From positions 1 through 40,496 of the forward strand of contig CAZSHS010000039.1 of NCBI GenBank assembly GCA_964606665.1: 40,496 bases of DNA, given 5' to 3'. This stretch comes from Aved-18 sp964606665. GTDB taxonomy: Bacteria; Cyanobacteriota; Vampirovibrionia; Obscuribacterales; Obscuribacteraceae. The notes below the pieces were generated by a model. That model was not told the origin of the DNA. It searched no databases and was given only the letters and a program-made list of their open reading frames with translations. Shown one piece after another: positions 22,945 to 31,971 of the stretch. Positions within the stretch are counted from its first letter, which is position 1, and the number at the start of each line of letters is the position of its first letter. Both the position numbers and the translations under genes were made by a program.

Positions 22945-25305
22945 TTAGTACCAGCAAGTCGCTTTCTTCGCCCATTTAGAGCCTTTGAAATTAGCATGCA
23001 GTACTTTGTAAGCCTTCTTCGAATATTCGCTTCCTACAGGCGATGAGCCGCTCCATTTTGGAAGTTTAACTATTAAGTGCAATAGCTCGGGTGCGTCTGG
23101 ATCTTTTGGATTTGACTGCGAATAATTTATAACTGCATCTCCAAGTAAGCGCGAAGGGTGATTGGTATACATAGTTTGTAATTCTTTTGCTGCTGTTGCT
23201 TTATCTTGAGGCGTAAGCAGTCTTGCGATACCCGGTCTGTAATAAGATCTGATCATAGTATCAATGGTGTCATTGCCTGGTGCCACCACTTGTGGCCATT
23301 CCCAGCCTTCTGCTTCGTCAGGTTTTTTGGCTTCTACTTTGAGAGGTAAGGGCAGCCAGTAATTATTGTGATACCAGTTGAATTCAGTCATGGCGCTTCC
23401 CATTCGAGGAACGCCGCCTTGCAGATAAGGCGTTGCACCAAAGGCTTTGTTCAATAGTTTAGCTAAAAGAAATTGGCGAGTGGTGGCATTAGCTGCTGCA
23501 TCGCAAGCTTTTATATTTGCTGCTAGAGCGGGATAATAAGTTGCGAAATTACTGGATAATTGTTTTGCAGAATCAGGTGCATTTAGCGTTTGTGCCTTAA
23601 CCCAAGCGCACGCTGTTAACTTTTTGCGAAAATCCAAAGGAAGGCTGCTATCTTTGGACATTTCGATAAGTTTGGATAATGGCAAATTGCGATTGAGATC
23701 GTCTGATACCATTCCATCCCAACCAGAGCTTGCTATGTTGAAGTTGGATTGCTTCTCCACTTTGATCCAGTTTGCTGGCAAATAAAGATTGTTGTCAGAC
23801 TCAGTTGGAAAATTGAAGCACGAGGCTTGCAAGTATTCGCTTGTAGAGTTTGCTACAGCCATAAGCTGTGCCTTATACATGTTTTGTGTGGTCGGCGGTA
23901 GATTTTTCATCGCCAATATTGTTTGAATTCTTTTTCTAGCATCTGCAGATTTCTTTTGTGCAATAAGTGCATCAATTGCATAAAAGTTGGCAGTTAGATA
24001 TGCCGGATTTGAACTTGGCAGAGCAAGAGCGGCATCGAGCAAATCTTTATTCGAAGGATTACTCAAAGAATTTGACGAAACAGCCGCCACAAGCCAGGGA
24101 TTGGACTTAGTCTTTCTCCATTTATCTAGCGATTTCTTTGCTTGAACAGCATATTTTGCCTGTTCTTTTTTCTTCTCTTCGGCACTTGAATAATATAGAT
24201 AGTCGAAAGGTCTTTGGAAAGTATCTATCCAGTCAAGTAGATCGTGTTTGGAAAAATCGTAACTTACTTTAGACTTGTTATCTTCAGAATCACTGCCGTA
24301 ATAAATTTTGTCCATTAAAACTGTGACATCGCCCACATCGTGCCCATAGGATTCGCTGTGTTCTTTGGTTATAACTGGAGTGAGTTTATCCAGTACTTCG
24401 CCAGGACTGGCTTCAGTGGCTTCTAATCTACCTAGAAAATCGACATAGTCTTGGCGCTTGTTTTTGTTTGTTTCAGAATCAAGTAAGGCTTTCACAGCCG
24501 ATTTAGCATCAGCGAAACTTGCGTAATTATCGCCGTCGCAAGCCGAGTTGACTTTGCAGCGCGCAATCAAATATGGTGCCCAAGTAGACCAGGGCGAATC
24601 TTTATCATTTTTTATTTGCTCAAATATTTTGGCAGCTTCGCCATATTTTTTTAGATAAAAATGGGCAGCAGCAATTTGATAAGTTCGGTCCGCTCTAATT
24701 AATGGATCTGCATCAGATCCAAGTGCCTGAGGAATTGATTTCTCTTTGTCAAATCCAATACCAAAAACGTGATCCTGACCGTTTATCCACTCTTTGACTT
24801 GAGGACTCTTTATACCGAATTTCGAAATGCGCTCTTCAAGTGTAACTCTTGCTGTTTCGTAGGCAGAGCCGACTATTTTTTGCTCGACTCCATAACTTGA
24901 AGCCGGCGAATAAACTGAATAGTATTCTTTGTCTGAAAGACCCATTACTTTGGCTCGCACTTTTAAATATTTGTCCAGAGGATCTGTGTAGGTGCCTTCT
25001 GCAAAAAAATCTACTTCGCCCAGACGCTTGTGCCAAAGTCTAATTATGCTGTTTTGTTCTTTTTCATTTAGTGGAATTTCATTTAAATAGCGATAAGCTA
25101 CGCACATGTAAGAGCGCGCCCATGATGGCTGGACCACTCCGATGTTGCCTTGAGCAAACAATTTTAGTGGCATATCTGGATGGGTCCAGTTGATTATTAC
25201 AGCCGATGGAAACACAGGTCCACAAGCTTCAGCTCTATATGCAGGAAAGCTCAAGAATAAGGAAGTCAGTACTAGTGAAATAGCTGCTTTCAATTTCTTG
25301 TTCAT
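22945..25305 (-). CDS. Large exported alpha-helical (TPR-like) hypothetical protein, DUF3142 operon
   Basis: 786 residues with a signal peptide ending at AEA, followed by CGPVFPSAV. The new N-terminal Cys would suit lipidation, but the lipobox is poor (AEAC), so ordinary cleavage is more likely. The body is mostly helical with TPR-like hairpins, e.g. YQIAAAHFYLKKYGEAAKIFEQI (~residue 212-234) and LLDAALALPSSNPAY. No catalytic motif is recognised. It probably functions with the DUF3142 protein encoded just upstream, whose stop overlaps this start as ATGA. It converges with the gene ending at 22914. Confidence 0.72.
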   Translation of the reverse strand: MNKKLKAAISLVLTSLFLSFPAYRAEACGPVFPSAVIINWTHPDMPLKLFAQGNIGVVQPSWARSYMCVAYRYLNEIPLNEKEQNSIIRLWHKRLGEVDFFAEGTYTDPLDKYLKVRAKVMGLSDKEYYSVYSPASSYGVEQKIVGSAYETARVTLEERISKFGIKSPQVKEWINGQDHVFGIGFDKEKSIPQALGSDADPLIRADRTYQIAAAHFYLKKYGEAAKIFEQIKNDKDSPWSTWAPYLIARCKVNSACDGDNYASFADAKSAVKALLDSETNKNKRQDYVDFLGRLEATEASPGEVLDKLTPVITKEHSESYGHDVGDVTVLMDKIYYGSDSEDNKSKVSYDFSKHDLLDWIDTFQRPFDYLYYSSAEEKKKEQAKYAVQAKKSLDKWRKTKSNPWLVAAVSSNSLSNPSNKDLLDAALALPSSNPAYLTANFYAIDALIAQKKSADARKRIQTILAMKNLPPTTQNMYKAQLMAVANSTSEYLQASCFNFPTESDNNLYLPANWIKVEKQSNFNIASSGWDGMVSDDLNRNLPLSKLIEMSKDSSLPLDFRKKLTACAWVKAQTLNAPDSAKQLSSNFATYYPALAANIKACDAAANATTRQFLLAKLLNKAFGATPYLQGGVPRMGSAMTEFNWYHNNYWLPLPLKVEAKKPDEAEGWEWPQVVAPGNDTIDTMIRSYYRPGIARLLTPQDKATAAKELQTMYTNHPSRLLGDAVINYSQSNPKDPDAPELLHLIVKLPKWSGSSPVGSEYSKKAYKVLHANFKGSKWAKKATCWY

Positions 25306-26153
25306 TGTGCGATGACCTCATCTGTGATGGCTACATATCTATTTTTTGTCCAGGGAAGTGATTGGAAAATATACATTTTTCGAGCATCGCTTATGATGCC
25401 TAGTATTTTCAGCGCTTCATTTGTTTGGGGCTCATTAGCTGAAATACCAATGGCGGTGCTTGCCTTATTTCCCGTATCGAGATTAGTGTCTTTGAGGTCT
25501 GTCAAAACATCTTCTTTGTCTTGACCGAGGCTGAATAACATAATGACAATTTCGTCTACATCAAGATCTTGCATCCACTTGTCTTTTAGGCACCATGAGG
25601 CAAGGGCTGTGATAGAAATTTTTACGTCGCTTGTATACTGTGCAGACTTGAGTGTCTGGCGTAATTTGAATAGTAATTTTTTGTATAGATCTCGCTCACT
25701 AGCGCGTGCATCAAAATCGATTTGTACCATTTTTTGACATTCGCTATGAGTTCTAAAATATTGTTTGATTGTGTCGCAAATCCCAGCAATAGCTGAATCT
25801 TCATAGTCTTTGTCTATTTTATTTACCGATTCTATTCTAAAAGATGGAATACGCGCTGTTTCTTTAGGACAAATTAGATCCTTTCTTCTTGGATCAAAAA
25901 TAGATCTGTTATCGCGCAGATAAAAAGTGCCTGCGTATGATGTTACGCTTGTATCGTCTTTGAGAAATGATAAGTCATCAAAGCGATCCCATGCCCAGAT
26001 AGACACAGATTTTTTGTCGGGCTGAAATAAATTACTGTCGTTTCCACCAGCTTGCGACATGCTGGATAAGATCCAGAAAGAAAGCGTGATCACGCCAATA
26101 ACAGCAAAAAGAGATTTGAGCAAAGAGCGTGGAGATTTGTTCTTAAGCCCCAT
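25302..26153 (-). CDS. DUF3142 family exported protein
   Basis: 283 residues with an N-terminal hydrophobic anchor or signal peptide (~residues 13-35). The DUF3142 hallmarks are clear: IWAWDRFDDLSFL near the mature N-terminus, a middle IRIES-type strand, VQIDFDARASERDLY, ISITALASWCLKDKWM and DVDEIVIMLFSLG. The fold is thought to be TIM-barrel-like, with conserved acidic residues that suggest a hydrolase, but no activity is established. I chose the ATG at 26153, which overlaps the end of the upstream TPR gene by 11 bases, over one at 26186 inside it. The stop overlaps the next gene as ATGA, so TPR, DUF3142 and the 786-residue protein form one translationally coupled operon. Confidence 0.82.
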   Translation of the reverse strand: MGLKNKSPRSLLKSLFAVIGVITLSFWILSSMSQAGGNDSNLFQPDKKSVSIWAWDRFDDLSFLKDDTSVTSYAGTFYLRDNRSIFDPRRKDLICPKETARIPSFRIESVNKIDKDYEDSAIAGICDTIKQYFRTHSECQKMVQIDFDARASERDLYKKLLFKLRQTLKSAQYTSDVKISITALASWCLKDKWMQDLDVDEIVIMLFSLGQDKEDVLTDLKDTNLDTGNKASTAIGISANEPQTNEALKILGIISDARKMYIFQSLPWTKNRYVAITDEVIAQ

Positions 26154-27027
26154 GTTTCTTAGCCATCTCCTTATCGGCCTTGGCATTGGTTGAATCTTTG
26201 CCCTCTAATTGCTCGAGCACGCGAGCTCTGCAAGCGTAGCCGCCTGCGTAATCGGGGCTCAATTTAATTACTTCCGAATAGTCATCGTAAGCTTTTTTGA
26301 AGTCTCCCTTCTTCTCATAAGCCTTGCCGCGCAATTCATAACCATCAAAATCAGTTGGATTGAGTTTGATAATAGAATCGAAATCCGCAATTGCTTCATC
26401 AAATCTTTTTAAATCAATTAAAATCAAACCACGCTGTACTAGCGGCCAGCGTAATTTGGGCGCAAGAGTCACTGCTTTAGTGAAGTCATCTACTGCAGCT
26501 TCTAAATTGCCCTTACTTTTGTAGAGCATGCCACGATCGCCCAACGCTTCGATATAAGCTGGGCTGATATTTAGTGCTTTGCTTAAATCTTTAATGGCTG
26601 AGTTCAAATCGTTTTTTGAACTATAGACTCGCGCACGCCCGTAATAGGCATCCAGATTCTTAGGTTCCAAAAATATTGCTTTATTGTAATCGAGTAGAGA
26701 TCTAGAAAGCTGTCCGTTTGAATAATATGCTTCACCGCGTTTTGCATAGGCTTTTGCATTTTTGGGATTTTCGGCAATAGCTTTGTTGAATTGTACTATT
26801 GCACCCCTGCAATCGACTTTTTGTAAAAGCTCTTCTCCAGTTTTGAAAGCATCTTCTTTTATGCCGCCAGGTTTTTTTGTGCCTGTAGTTAGACCCGCTG
26901 GTCTTGCAACCGTTTTTTTTACAGGCATTGTACTCTGTGCTTCAGCCTCAACTGGAAAACGGATTGCCAAGAGCGCGACTAGGCTGGAATAGCCAAAAGC
27001 GAGCATTTTTCGATTGAGCCTGGACAT
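26143..27027 (-). CDS. Exported TPR-repeat protein
   Basis: 294 residues. A signal peptide (cleavage near AEA, ~residue 29) is followed by a short basic linker and about six regular TPR units from residue ~58 (RGAIVQFNKAIAENPKN, LSRSLLDYNKAIFLEPKN, LNSAIKDLSKALNISPA, LEAAVDDFTKAVTLAPK, FDEAIADFDSIIKLNPT, FKKAYDDYSEVIKLSPD). The repeats are very regular 34-residue units, so the domain is a periplasmic superhelix. It is the first gene of the operon with DUF3142 and the large exported protein. Its 3' end overlaps the DUF3142 start by 11 bases, and an AAGGAG for that start lies within this gene. Confidence 0.88.
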   Translation of the reverse strand: MSRLNRKMLAFGYSSLVALLAIRFPVEAEAQSTMPVKKTVARPAGLTTGTKKPGGIKEDAFKTGEELLQKVDCRGAIVQFNKAIAENPKNAKAYAKRGEAYYSNGQLSRSLLDYNKAIFLEPKNLDAYYGRARVYSSKNDLNSAIKDLSKALNISPAYIEALGDRGMLYKSKGNLEAAVDDFTKAVTLAPKLRWPLVQRGLILIDLKRFDEAIADFDSIIKLNPTDFDGYELRGKAYEKKGDFKKAYDDYSEVIKLSPDYAGGYACRARVLEQLEGKDSTNAKADKEMAKKHGA

Positions 27028-27051
27028 AAAAGAGCACCTCTTGGGGCGAAC

Positions 27052-28593
27052 TTATATTTTACCTGTTGGCGGCGTGTTTTTAGGCTTGCCTGCAGGATAA
27101 TTCATCCCAATTGCTCGTTGTCTCAAGTCTTTTCCTACGTACTGGTCAGCTTTTGCACGTGCCCAGTTCCAGTAGCGCCAATCTTTAAATTTAGAGAAGG
27201 TAGAAGCCTGCACATAACCGGCTTCCAATCGCTCACGAACACGCACTTGATTTTCTTTGCTGAGATTAGAAAGACGTGATACCAATATTGGTATTGCATC
27301 TTTACTCAAAGATAGATTGTATTCGATATCAAACTCTTTTCCTTGTTTAGCCCTGTCTAGATTGGCAGAGACAATCATTTCGTCTGGATTGATAAAATGC
27401 ATTGTTGCTGTTACGAGCAAACCTGCCATCATTGATGCAAAAGCAAAATGACTGCGATACCCTCGTAACACAGTGAAGGCAAATATCACGAAAACAAGCG
27501 CCATCAGTGCCATGAATGCAGTTGTGTAAAGTCGCAACTCAGTCTGACCATATTCGACTTGATAGAGCATCATTCTTTTAATTGCCGATGCCATCATCAC
27601 GAATAGCATGCCAATTTGAGCGAGAGTCAATCCGCGAAAGATGAAAATTCCAAGACGCGATTTTTGCACGAACGACCAATCTAGAAAAAGCAAGATGGGC
27701 AGAACCAAAGCAACTACGGTTACAAGTTCAAAGAATCCACGTCTGGCATACTCGGCATACGTGAGACCACTTGTGAGTGTAACTACACTTGCGCCACCAA
27801 AAAAGTATTGGAGCTGAACGATAACGAAAGAAAAGAACAGTAAGTTCACGACAAAAGTAATGGTGCATACTTCTATTGCACCGAGTTTGAATGACGGAGC
27901 TTCTTCCAGGCTAAAATCTTTGCCGTGCACCTTGCCTTCAAACATTCTGGATAAAGTACCAAGTGAGCACCATAGTGCCATTATGATTACCCAGCAATGT
28001 TGAATGATAGCCTGAAGATCTATTTTGAAACTTTTTTGCACTAAAGAAAAATAGGCAGCGTCTGCCGAAGTCAAAAGTAGACCAAATAAAAGTAATAGTG
28101 GCATCGAGATGAAAAGCCCTTTTGCTACTGCACCAGTTTTTGAGGCCATTTGAGCTGGTAAAAGTTCTTGCCATTTCAATTGTTTAAAAAGCACTTCCAC
28201 TGGCTGTAGAATAAGGCTTTCGGTCATACATTTAGCCACTAAAATATAACGTGAAACGCCTGCTGCAATTATTTTGCATCCTTGCATTGAGGTTGAAGAA
28301 AGAAACAAAAAGAATATGATTAATGAGCAATCTAATGCACACAAAGTATGCGAATCGCGCCAGGCGCATCCAAGAGAAAGTAAAAATGCCGGAATTAAAA
28401 AATACAGACTTCTTCTTCGTCCAGGTAATTTGGTTCGCACCGCCAGGAATACCAGAGCAGCTATCGAAAAAGATAACATCACGGTTAAACCGATTCCAAT
28501 TGGTGCCGCCTTTGTGATTACGTCATGAAAAAGTAAATCGAATGACATTGCCAAAATGGCAGAGCATAAAAGTAGTGGTCGAATAAAAGTCAT
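27052..28593 (-). CDS. DUF4173 family polytopic membrane protein
   Basis: 513 residues with about ten or more predicted transmembrane helices. The DUF4173 signature YAEYARRGFFELV is followed directly by a hydrophobic helix (LVLPILLFLDW). The C-terminal ~100 residues are soluble (SKDAIPILVSRLSNLSKENQ and a WRYWNWARAKAD tail). DUF4173 proteins are integral membrane proteins of unknown function. The start at 28593 is supported by GGGAGG about 11 bases upstream; the frame is open further to 28680 without support. The 150 bases upstream hold a short inverted repeat around CACGTG (28677-28692) but no clear promoter. Confidence 0.85.
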   Translation of the reverse strand: MTFIRPLLLCSAILAMSFDLLFHDVITKAAPIGIGLTVMLSFSIAALVFLAVRTKLPGRRRSLYFLIPAFLLSLGCAWRDSHTLCALDCSLIIFFLFLSSTSMQGCKIIAAGVSRYILVAKCMTESLILQPVEVLFKQLKWQELLPAQMASKTGAVAKGLFISMPLLLLFGLLLTSADAAYFSLVQKSFKIDLQAIIQHCWVIIMALWCSLGTLSRMFEGKVHGKDFSLEEAPSFKLGAIEVCTITFVVNLLFFSFVIVQLQYFFGGASVVTLTSGLTYAEYARRGFFELVTVVALVLPILLFLDWSFVQKSRLGIFIFRGLTLAQIGMLFVMMASAIKRMMLYQVEYGQTELRLYTTAFMALMALVFVIFAFTVLRGYRSHFAFASMMAGLLVTATMHFINPDEMIVSANLDRAKQGKEFDIEYNLSLSKDAIPILVSRLSNLSKENQVRVRERLEAGYVQASTFSKFKDWRYWNWARAKADQYVGKDLRQRAIGMNYPAGKPKNTPPTGKI

Positions 28594-28745
28594 AAAAAGT
28601 CGATCCTCCCGAAACTCTGTTCGACAAGAAAAATATTTGTTTTGTTGATGCCTGACCCTAGCATAAGGCCAAACAGACACGTGCTTGTGTGATTACTGTT
28701 AGGAATCGACTATGAAATGATCCGAATTTGTTAACTGGCTATCTG

Positions 28746-29621
28746 CTATTTTGATGTAGTGCCAGTGTCAGTTGCTATTTTGCGCGGCTGGCTGTGTGTG
28801 CTTGGATGCTTGTAGTGACGCACATAAGCGTTTGAGCTCGGGTGAACATTGGAAGCACCAAGAGATGTGCCAATGGTCGGAGTACCAGGAATTTGAATTC
28901 CGCGCGCTCTCGCTTCTGCCAATTCCAGAACTCTTTTTACTTGCGCATCACATTCGGCAGTAAGTTCTGCATGAGTGTATACATCGAGCCCTGTGCGAAC
29001 GACACCAGTTTCTCGATTAATTACGTATTGATTCGTGTTTTCGTCGATCCATCTCAGTTGCTCTTCTAATTTACTTCGAAGAGTAGCCGCTTCTTTGTTA
29101 CCTTCAGCCAAGATTTGGTCGCGTTTTGCTATAGCTGCTTTGACCTGGGCTTCATGTGCTTCGGTCTCGGCTTTGTTATCCACTTCGACTTGCGCTATTT
29201 TCTTCTGAGTTGCGGGGGGAGTTGGACTGTTTGGAGCTTGATTCTTTTCTTTTTCAGCAATGGCAATATTTAAAAATTCCACTGCTTTGCTGCAATTTTT
29301 GCAAGTAGGTATATCGGGTTTGTTGTAGAGGCAACTCATATAGGCAGATTTAGCCATTTCAAATTTGCCCATCTTCATATAAGTGTTGCCTAGCGCATAA
29401 TGTGCCGGCCAGAAAGTCGGCTTCAGTTTGGCCACATGCTCAAGATAAAGACAGGCTTTGACATAATCGCCAGTCTGGTAAAACTCAAGTCCCAATTCAT
29501 AAAGGTTTTTGTCCCGATTAGCAGCGTGAGCTGGCAAGGCCAAGCTCAGGCAAAGTGCAACAAGCACTGTTAGCAGGCTTGAAAGCCCCGCCAATAGTAA
29601 TAACCTGACTCTACTTGTCAT
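28746..29621 (-). CDS. Exported TPR/coiled-coil protein
   Basis: 291 residues. A long signal peptide (MTSRVRLLLLAGL..., cleavage near AHA, ~residue 33) is followed by two TPR units (NLYELGLEFYQTGDYVKACLYLEH and YALGNTYMKMGKFEMAKSAY) with a CKNC pair just after, at about residues 106-109. A proline-rich linker leads to a long charged helix (QVEVDNKAETEAHEAQVKAA through ATLRSKLEEQLRWID, ~residues 143-190), probably a coiled coil, and a disordered His/Ser/Thr-rich tail. AAGGA lies 11 bases before the ATG, and a strong promoter is just upstream. Function unknown. Confidence 0.75.
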   Translation of the reverse strand: MTSRVRLLLLAGLSSLLTVLVALCLSLALPAHAANRDKNLYELGLEFYQTGDYVKACLYLEHVAKLKPTFWPAHYALGNTYMKMGKFEMAKSAYMSCLYNKPDIPTCKNCSKAVEFLNIAIAEKEKNQAPNSPTPPATQKKIAQVEVDNKAETEAHEAQVKAAIAKRDQILAEGNKEAATLRSKLEEQLRWIDENTNQYVINRETGVVRTGLDVYTHAELTAECDAQVKRVLELAEARARGIQIPGTPTIGTSLGASNVHPSSNAYVRHYKHPSTHSQPRKIATDTGTTSK

Positions 29622-29649
29622 TTGACCAAAATCCTTAAACTATCACTCG

Positions 29650-29678
29650 ATAGTAGCTTTAGCATGTTAAGTGGTCAA
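29650..29678 (-). promoter_or_regulatory. Sigma-70-type promoter for the TPR/coiled-coil gene
   Basis: On the minus strand TTGACC (29678-29673), an exact 17-base spacer and TACTAT (29655-29650). Predicted start near 29643, giving a ~22-base leader with the AAGGA site. This is the best-formed promoter I see in the window. Confidence 0.6.
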
Positions 29679-29710
29679 TGGTAGTATCCCCATATATAAG
29701 AGTAATTAGT

Positions 29711-29716
29711 TATAAT
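29711..29716 (+). promoter_or_regulatory. -10 element for the caspase operon
   Basis: A consensus TATAAT whose last two bases overlap the upstream in-frame ATG at 29715. Transcription would begin near 29723, so that ATG cannot be the start on this transcript, which supports the GTG at 29748. No good -35 is seen. Confidence 0.45.
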
Positions 29717-29747
29717 GTTGGCTATGATTTTTCGAGCGGAAAAGACC

Positions 29748-31508
29748 GTGAATAGGCTGTTGGCAAGGTTTTTCTGTCTTTGGGCACTTTTGTTGACCGC
29801 TCCTGGCGTCCTGGCCCAAACCCCTTCAACCGATCGTTATCGACCTACAGTCATGACGGGCAATCAAATAATTGGCGTTCAGCATGGCGAAGGTGGCGAT
29901 ACTTATTATCAATTTTTTGGCGGACCTGGCGAAATTGTTTTGACTGCAGACGGTAAAACCGACTTTTATGCGGCAACGATGGAAGTTAATTGCACAGACA
30001 TTCGAGGCAATCGCGTTGCCCGATTAAGTTTTGCAGCTACAAGTGCAATGACTGCTGCCACTACCAAATTCAATTTGAACAGTGCTCAGCCAGTGTTGAT
30101 ACAGGTTCGATTCTATAAAGACGATAAAGTGAAAAACTTCGTCTATCGCATTACGCTCACGAACTCTGTGCCTCTCCAAAGACCGGATCGTCGTGCGAAT
30201 ACAAGAAGCGAGGCAACTTACTGGTCAGTTAATCGAGATGAAATATCGCCTGAGCTAGAAGAAGTTACAGCGATGCGATACCAGGCTGAATCAAGTAGAG
30301 AAGCTGAGATTCAACGTATAGCTCAACTACGTGCTTCTAACGAGGCCAGACGTCAGCAATATGCACCAAGAAATTATTCACAACAAGCACAGGTATTGCA
30401 AAGAAAGGCAGAACAAGCAAGAGCAGCGCGAGCATCAAGAAACGCCAATTTTATTGGCTCAGCACCACCAATGATTCCAGTTTATCAGCCTGCTCAGGTA
30501 TATCAGGCACCAGTCCAGATGCAGGCACCAGTCCAGTCTCCTTCGCAACTATCGCAACAAGTTGCTGTTATCGCACCAATTTCAAAACCGCTTCAGACTC
30601 CGCAAGTAATCATTCAAGATTCGAATAAGCTGTTAATCACGAAATTTTTTGACACTCTTAAAAAAGGTTTAATTACGAATACTTCCTATACCGTAGAAAA
30701 AAACGACAAAGGTTATGTCCTTCAATTTAGTGAAAAGGTTTCNNNNNNNNNNTTAGTTGTAGGAGTCAGTAAGTTTGAGAATTCTGGAATCAATTTGAAA
30801 TTCCCCGCCAAAGACGCAAAAGATTTTAGAGACTACCTAATTAACGAAGCTAATTTCAGACCTGATCATGTCAAACTATTGGTTGACGAAGAGGCAACCA
30901 AAGAGCGAGTTTTGACCGAGCTTGGAGATAAGTGGTTGCCCAAGCGCGCTCATCCAAATGATTTAGTTGTTGTTTATTTGTCTACTCACGGAAGTCCTTC
31001 AAGTCTTGATGGCGAGGGCGTCAATTATCTTGTGATGCACAATACAGATCCGCAAAGACTTTATGCTACTGGTCTTGCTGTGCAAGATCTGGCATTTGCC
31101 TTGAAGTCTAGAGTACATGCCAAACGCTCAGTTTTAATTATGGACGCTTGTCATAGTGGGGCTGCAGATGCCGCAAAAGGACTGAAGCGCGATGGCAACA
31201 TCAATCTAGAAGCATTTCCGATTGGAACGGGACAAATGGTAATTTGCTCGTCAAAGCCTGACCAGGTTTCATGGGAATCGAAGCGATACGATAACGGAGT
31301 TTTTACTGCTCAGTTGCTAAAAGCGCTGCGAACAAATAGTAAGAATTCTCTTGGTGAAGCATTTAAGACAATGCAAGACAATGTCGAATCAGAAGTTTTA
31401 AAGGACAGAGGGCATGTTCAAACTCCTGTATTAAAAACAAAGTGGCAGGGGCGCGAACTTATATTGACGATACCACCAGCAAAACCACATTCAGATTCGG
31501 AACAATAG
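29748..31508 (+). CDS. Exported caspase-family (C14, orthocaspase-like) protein with N-terminal beta domain
   Basis: 586 residues from the GTG at 29748, preceded by GGAAAAG; an ATG at 29715 would add 11. A signal peptide ends near VLAQ. Residues ~25-150 are a beta domain resembling a PPC-type sandwich (YYQFFGGPGEIVLTADGK). A helical and Gln/Pro-rich linker follows (repeats of QAPVQ), then the caspase fold: LVVGVSKF, LKFPAKDAKDF, VVVYLSTHG with catalytic H414, and IMDACHSG with catalytic C468. An intact His-Cys dyad implies protease activity, usually after Arg or Lys in this group. The 10-N gap at 30743-30752 falls just before the first caspase strand and keeps the frame. First gene of an operon with a YbjQ-like and a VWA protein. 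Confidence 0.88.
   Translation: MNRLLARFFCLWALLLTAPGVLAQTPSTDRYRPTVMTGNQIIGVQHGEGGDTYYQFFGGPGEIVLTADGKTDFYAATMEVNCTDIRGNRVARLSFAATSAMTAATTKFNLNSAQPVLIQVRFYKDDKVKNFVYRITLTNSVPLQRPDRRANTRSEATYWSVNRDEISPELEEVTAMRYQAESSREAEIQRIAQLRASNEARRQQYAPRNYSQQAQVLQRKAEQARAARASRNANFIGSAPPMIPVYQPAQVYQAPVQMQAPVQSPSQLSQQVAVIAPISKPLQTPQVIIQDSNKLLITKFFDTLKKGLITNTSYTVEKNDKGYVLQFSEKVXXXXLVVGVSKFENSGINLKFPAKDAKDFRDYLINEANFRPDHVKLLVDEEATKERVLTELGDKWLPKRAHPNDLVVVYLSTHGSPSSLDGEGVNYLVMHNTDPQRLYATGLAVQDLAFALKSRVHAKRSVLIMDACHSGAADAAKGLKRDGNINLEAFPIGTGQMVICSSKPDQVSWESKRYDNGVFTAQLLKALRTNSKNSLGEAFKTMQDNVESEVLKDRGHVQTPVLKTKWQGRELILTIPPAKPHSDSEQ
30743..30752. other. Scaffold gap (10 N)
   Basis: Ten undetermined bases at the start of the caspase domain. 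The paralogue at 37994-39259 has KWA directly before the corresponding LVVG strand, so three missing residues of this kind would fit a true gap of about this length. Confidence 0.95.
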
Positions 31509-31518
31509 GAGATTTTTA

Positions 31519-31971
31519 ATGAAAAAGGCAGCACTTGTATTTTGCATATTGGCTCAACTTGGCTTACAAAGCGCACCTGTGCATGCTGAAGAAAATAGTG
31601 CCTCAGGCGGTTCAGCCAGTCCCGCACCTTCTGACATGATTATAGTTACAACATCATCAGTTGATGGATATTATGTCAAGGAATATCGCGGTATTGTGCG
31701 TGGTGTCACGGTGCGCCAGCCTACAATTGGTCAATCCCTCACCGCCGGTTTTCAAAAACTAGCTGGCGGTAAAATAAATTCTTATGTGGCGATGGCAGAG
31801 AAAGCCAGGCAGACTGCCTTTGATCTGGCCGTGACTAAAGCGCGCGAACTGGGCGCAAATGCCTTAATAGGAGTAAAATACGATAGCACTTCGTGTGACA
31901 ATGGCGGTCAGCCCGTGACAGAAGTTCTTTGCTATGGAACCGCTGTTTTAGTGGAGAAAGTCAGCAAGTGA
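31519..31971 (+). CDS. Exported YbjQ/UPF0145-like protein
   Basis: 150 residues. A signal peptide (cleavage near VHA, ~residue 24) and a short S/G/A/P linker lead to a complete YbjQ-type domain: MIIVTTSSVDGYYVKEYRGIV, then the helix ARQTAFDLAVTKARELGANALIGVKYD, and a last strand EVLCYGTAVLVEK. YbjQ domains form pentameric rings and are annotated as putative heavy-metal-binding, with little functional proof. They are usually cytosolic, so a secreted version is unusual. GGAG precedes the ATG, which lies 10 bases after the caspase stop. The stop overlaps the VWA gene start as GTGA. Co-expression with a caspase and a VWA protein is the main clue. Confidence 0.8.
   Translation: MKKAALVFCILAQLGLQSAPVHAEENSASGGSASPAPSDMIIVTTSSVDGYYVKEYRGIVRGVTVRQPTIGQSLTAGFQKLAGGKINSYVAMAEKARQTAFDLAVTKARELGANALIGVKYDSTSCDNGGQPVTEVLCYGTAVLVEKVSK

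Noticed and set aside
30481..30550. Short repeats of CAGGCACCAGTCCAG
   Set aside because: They encode the Gln/Pro/Val linker of the caspase-like protein; simple coding low complexity, not a mobile or CRISPR repeat.
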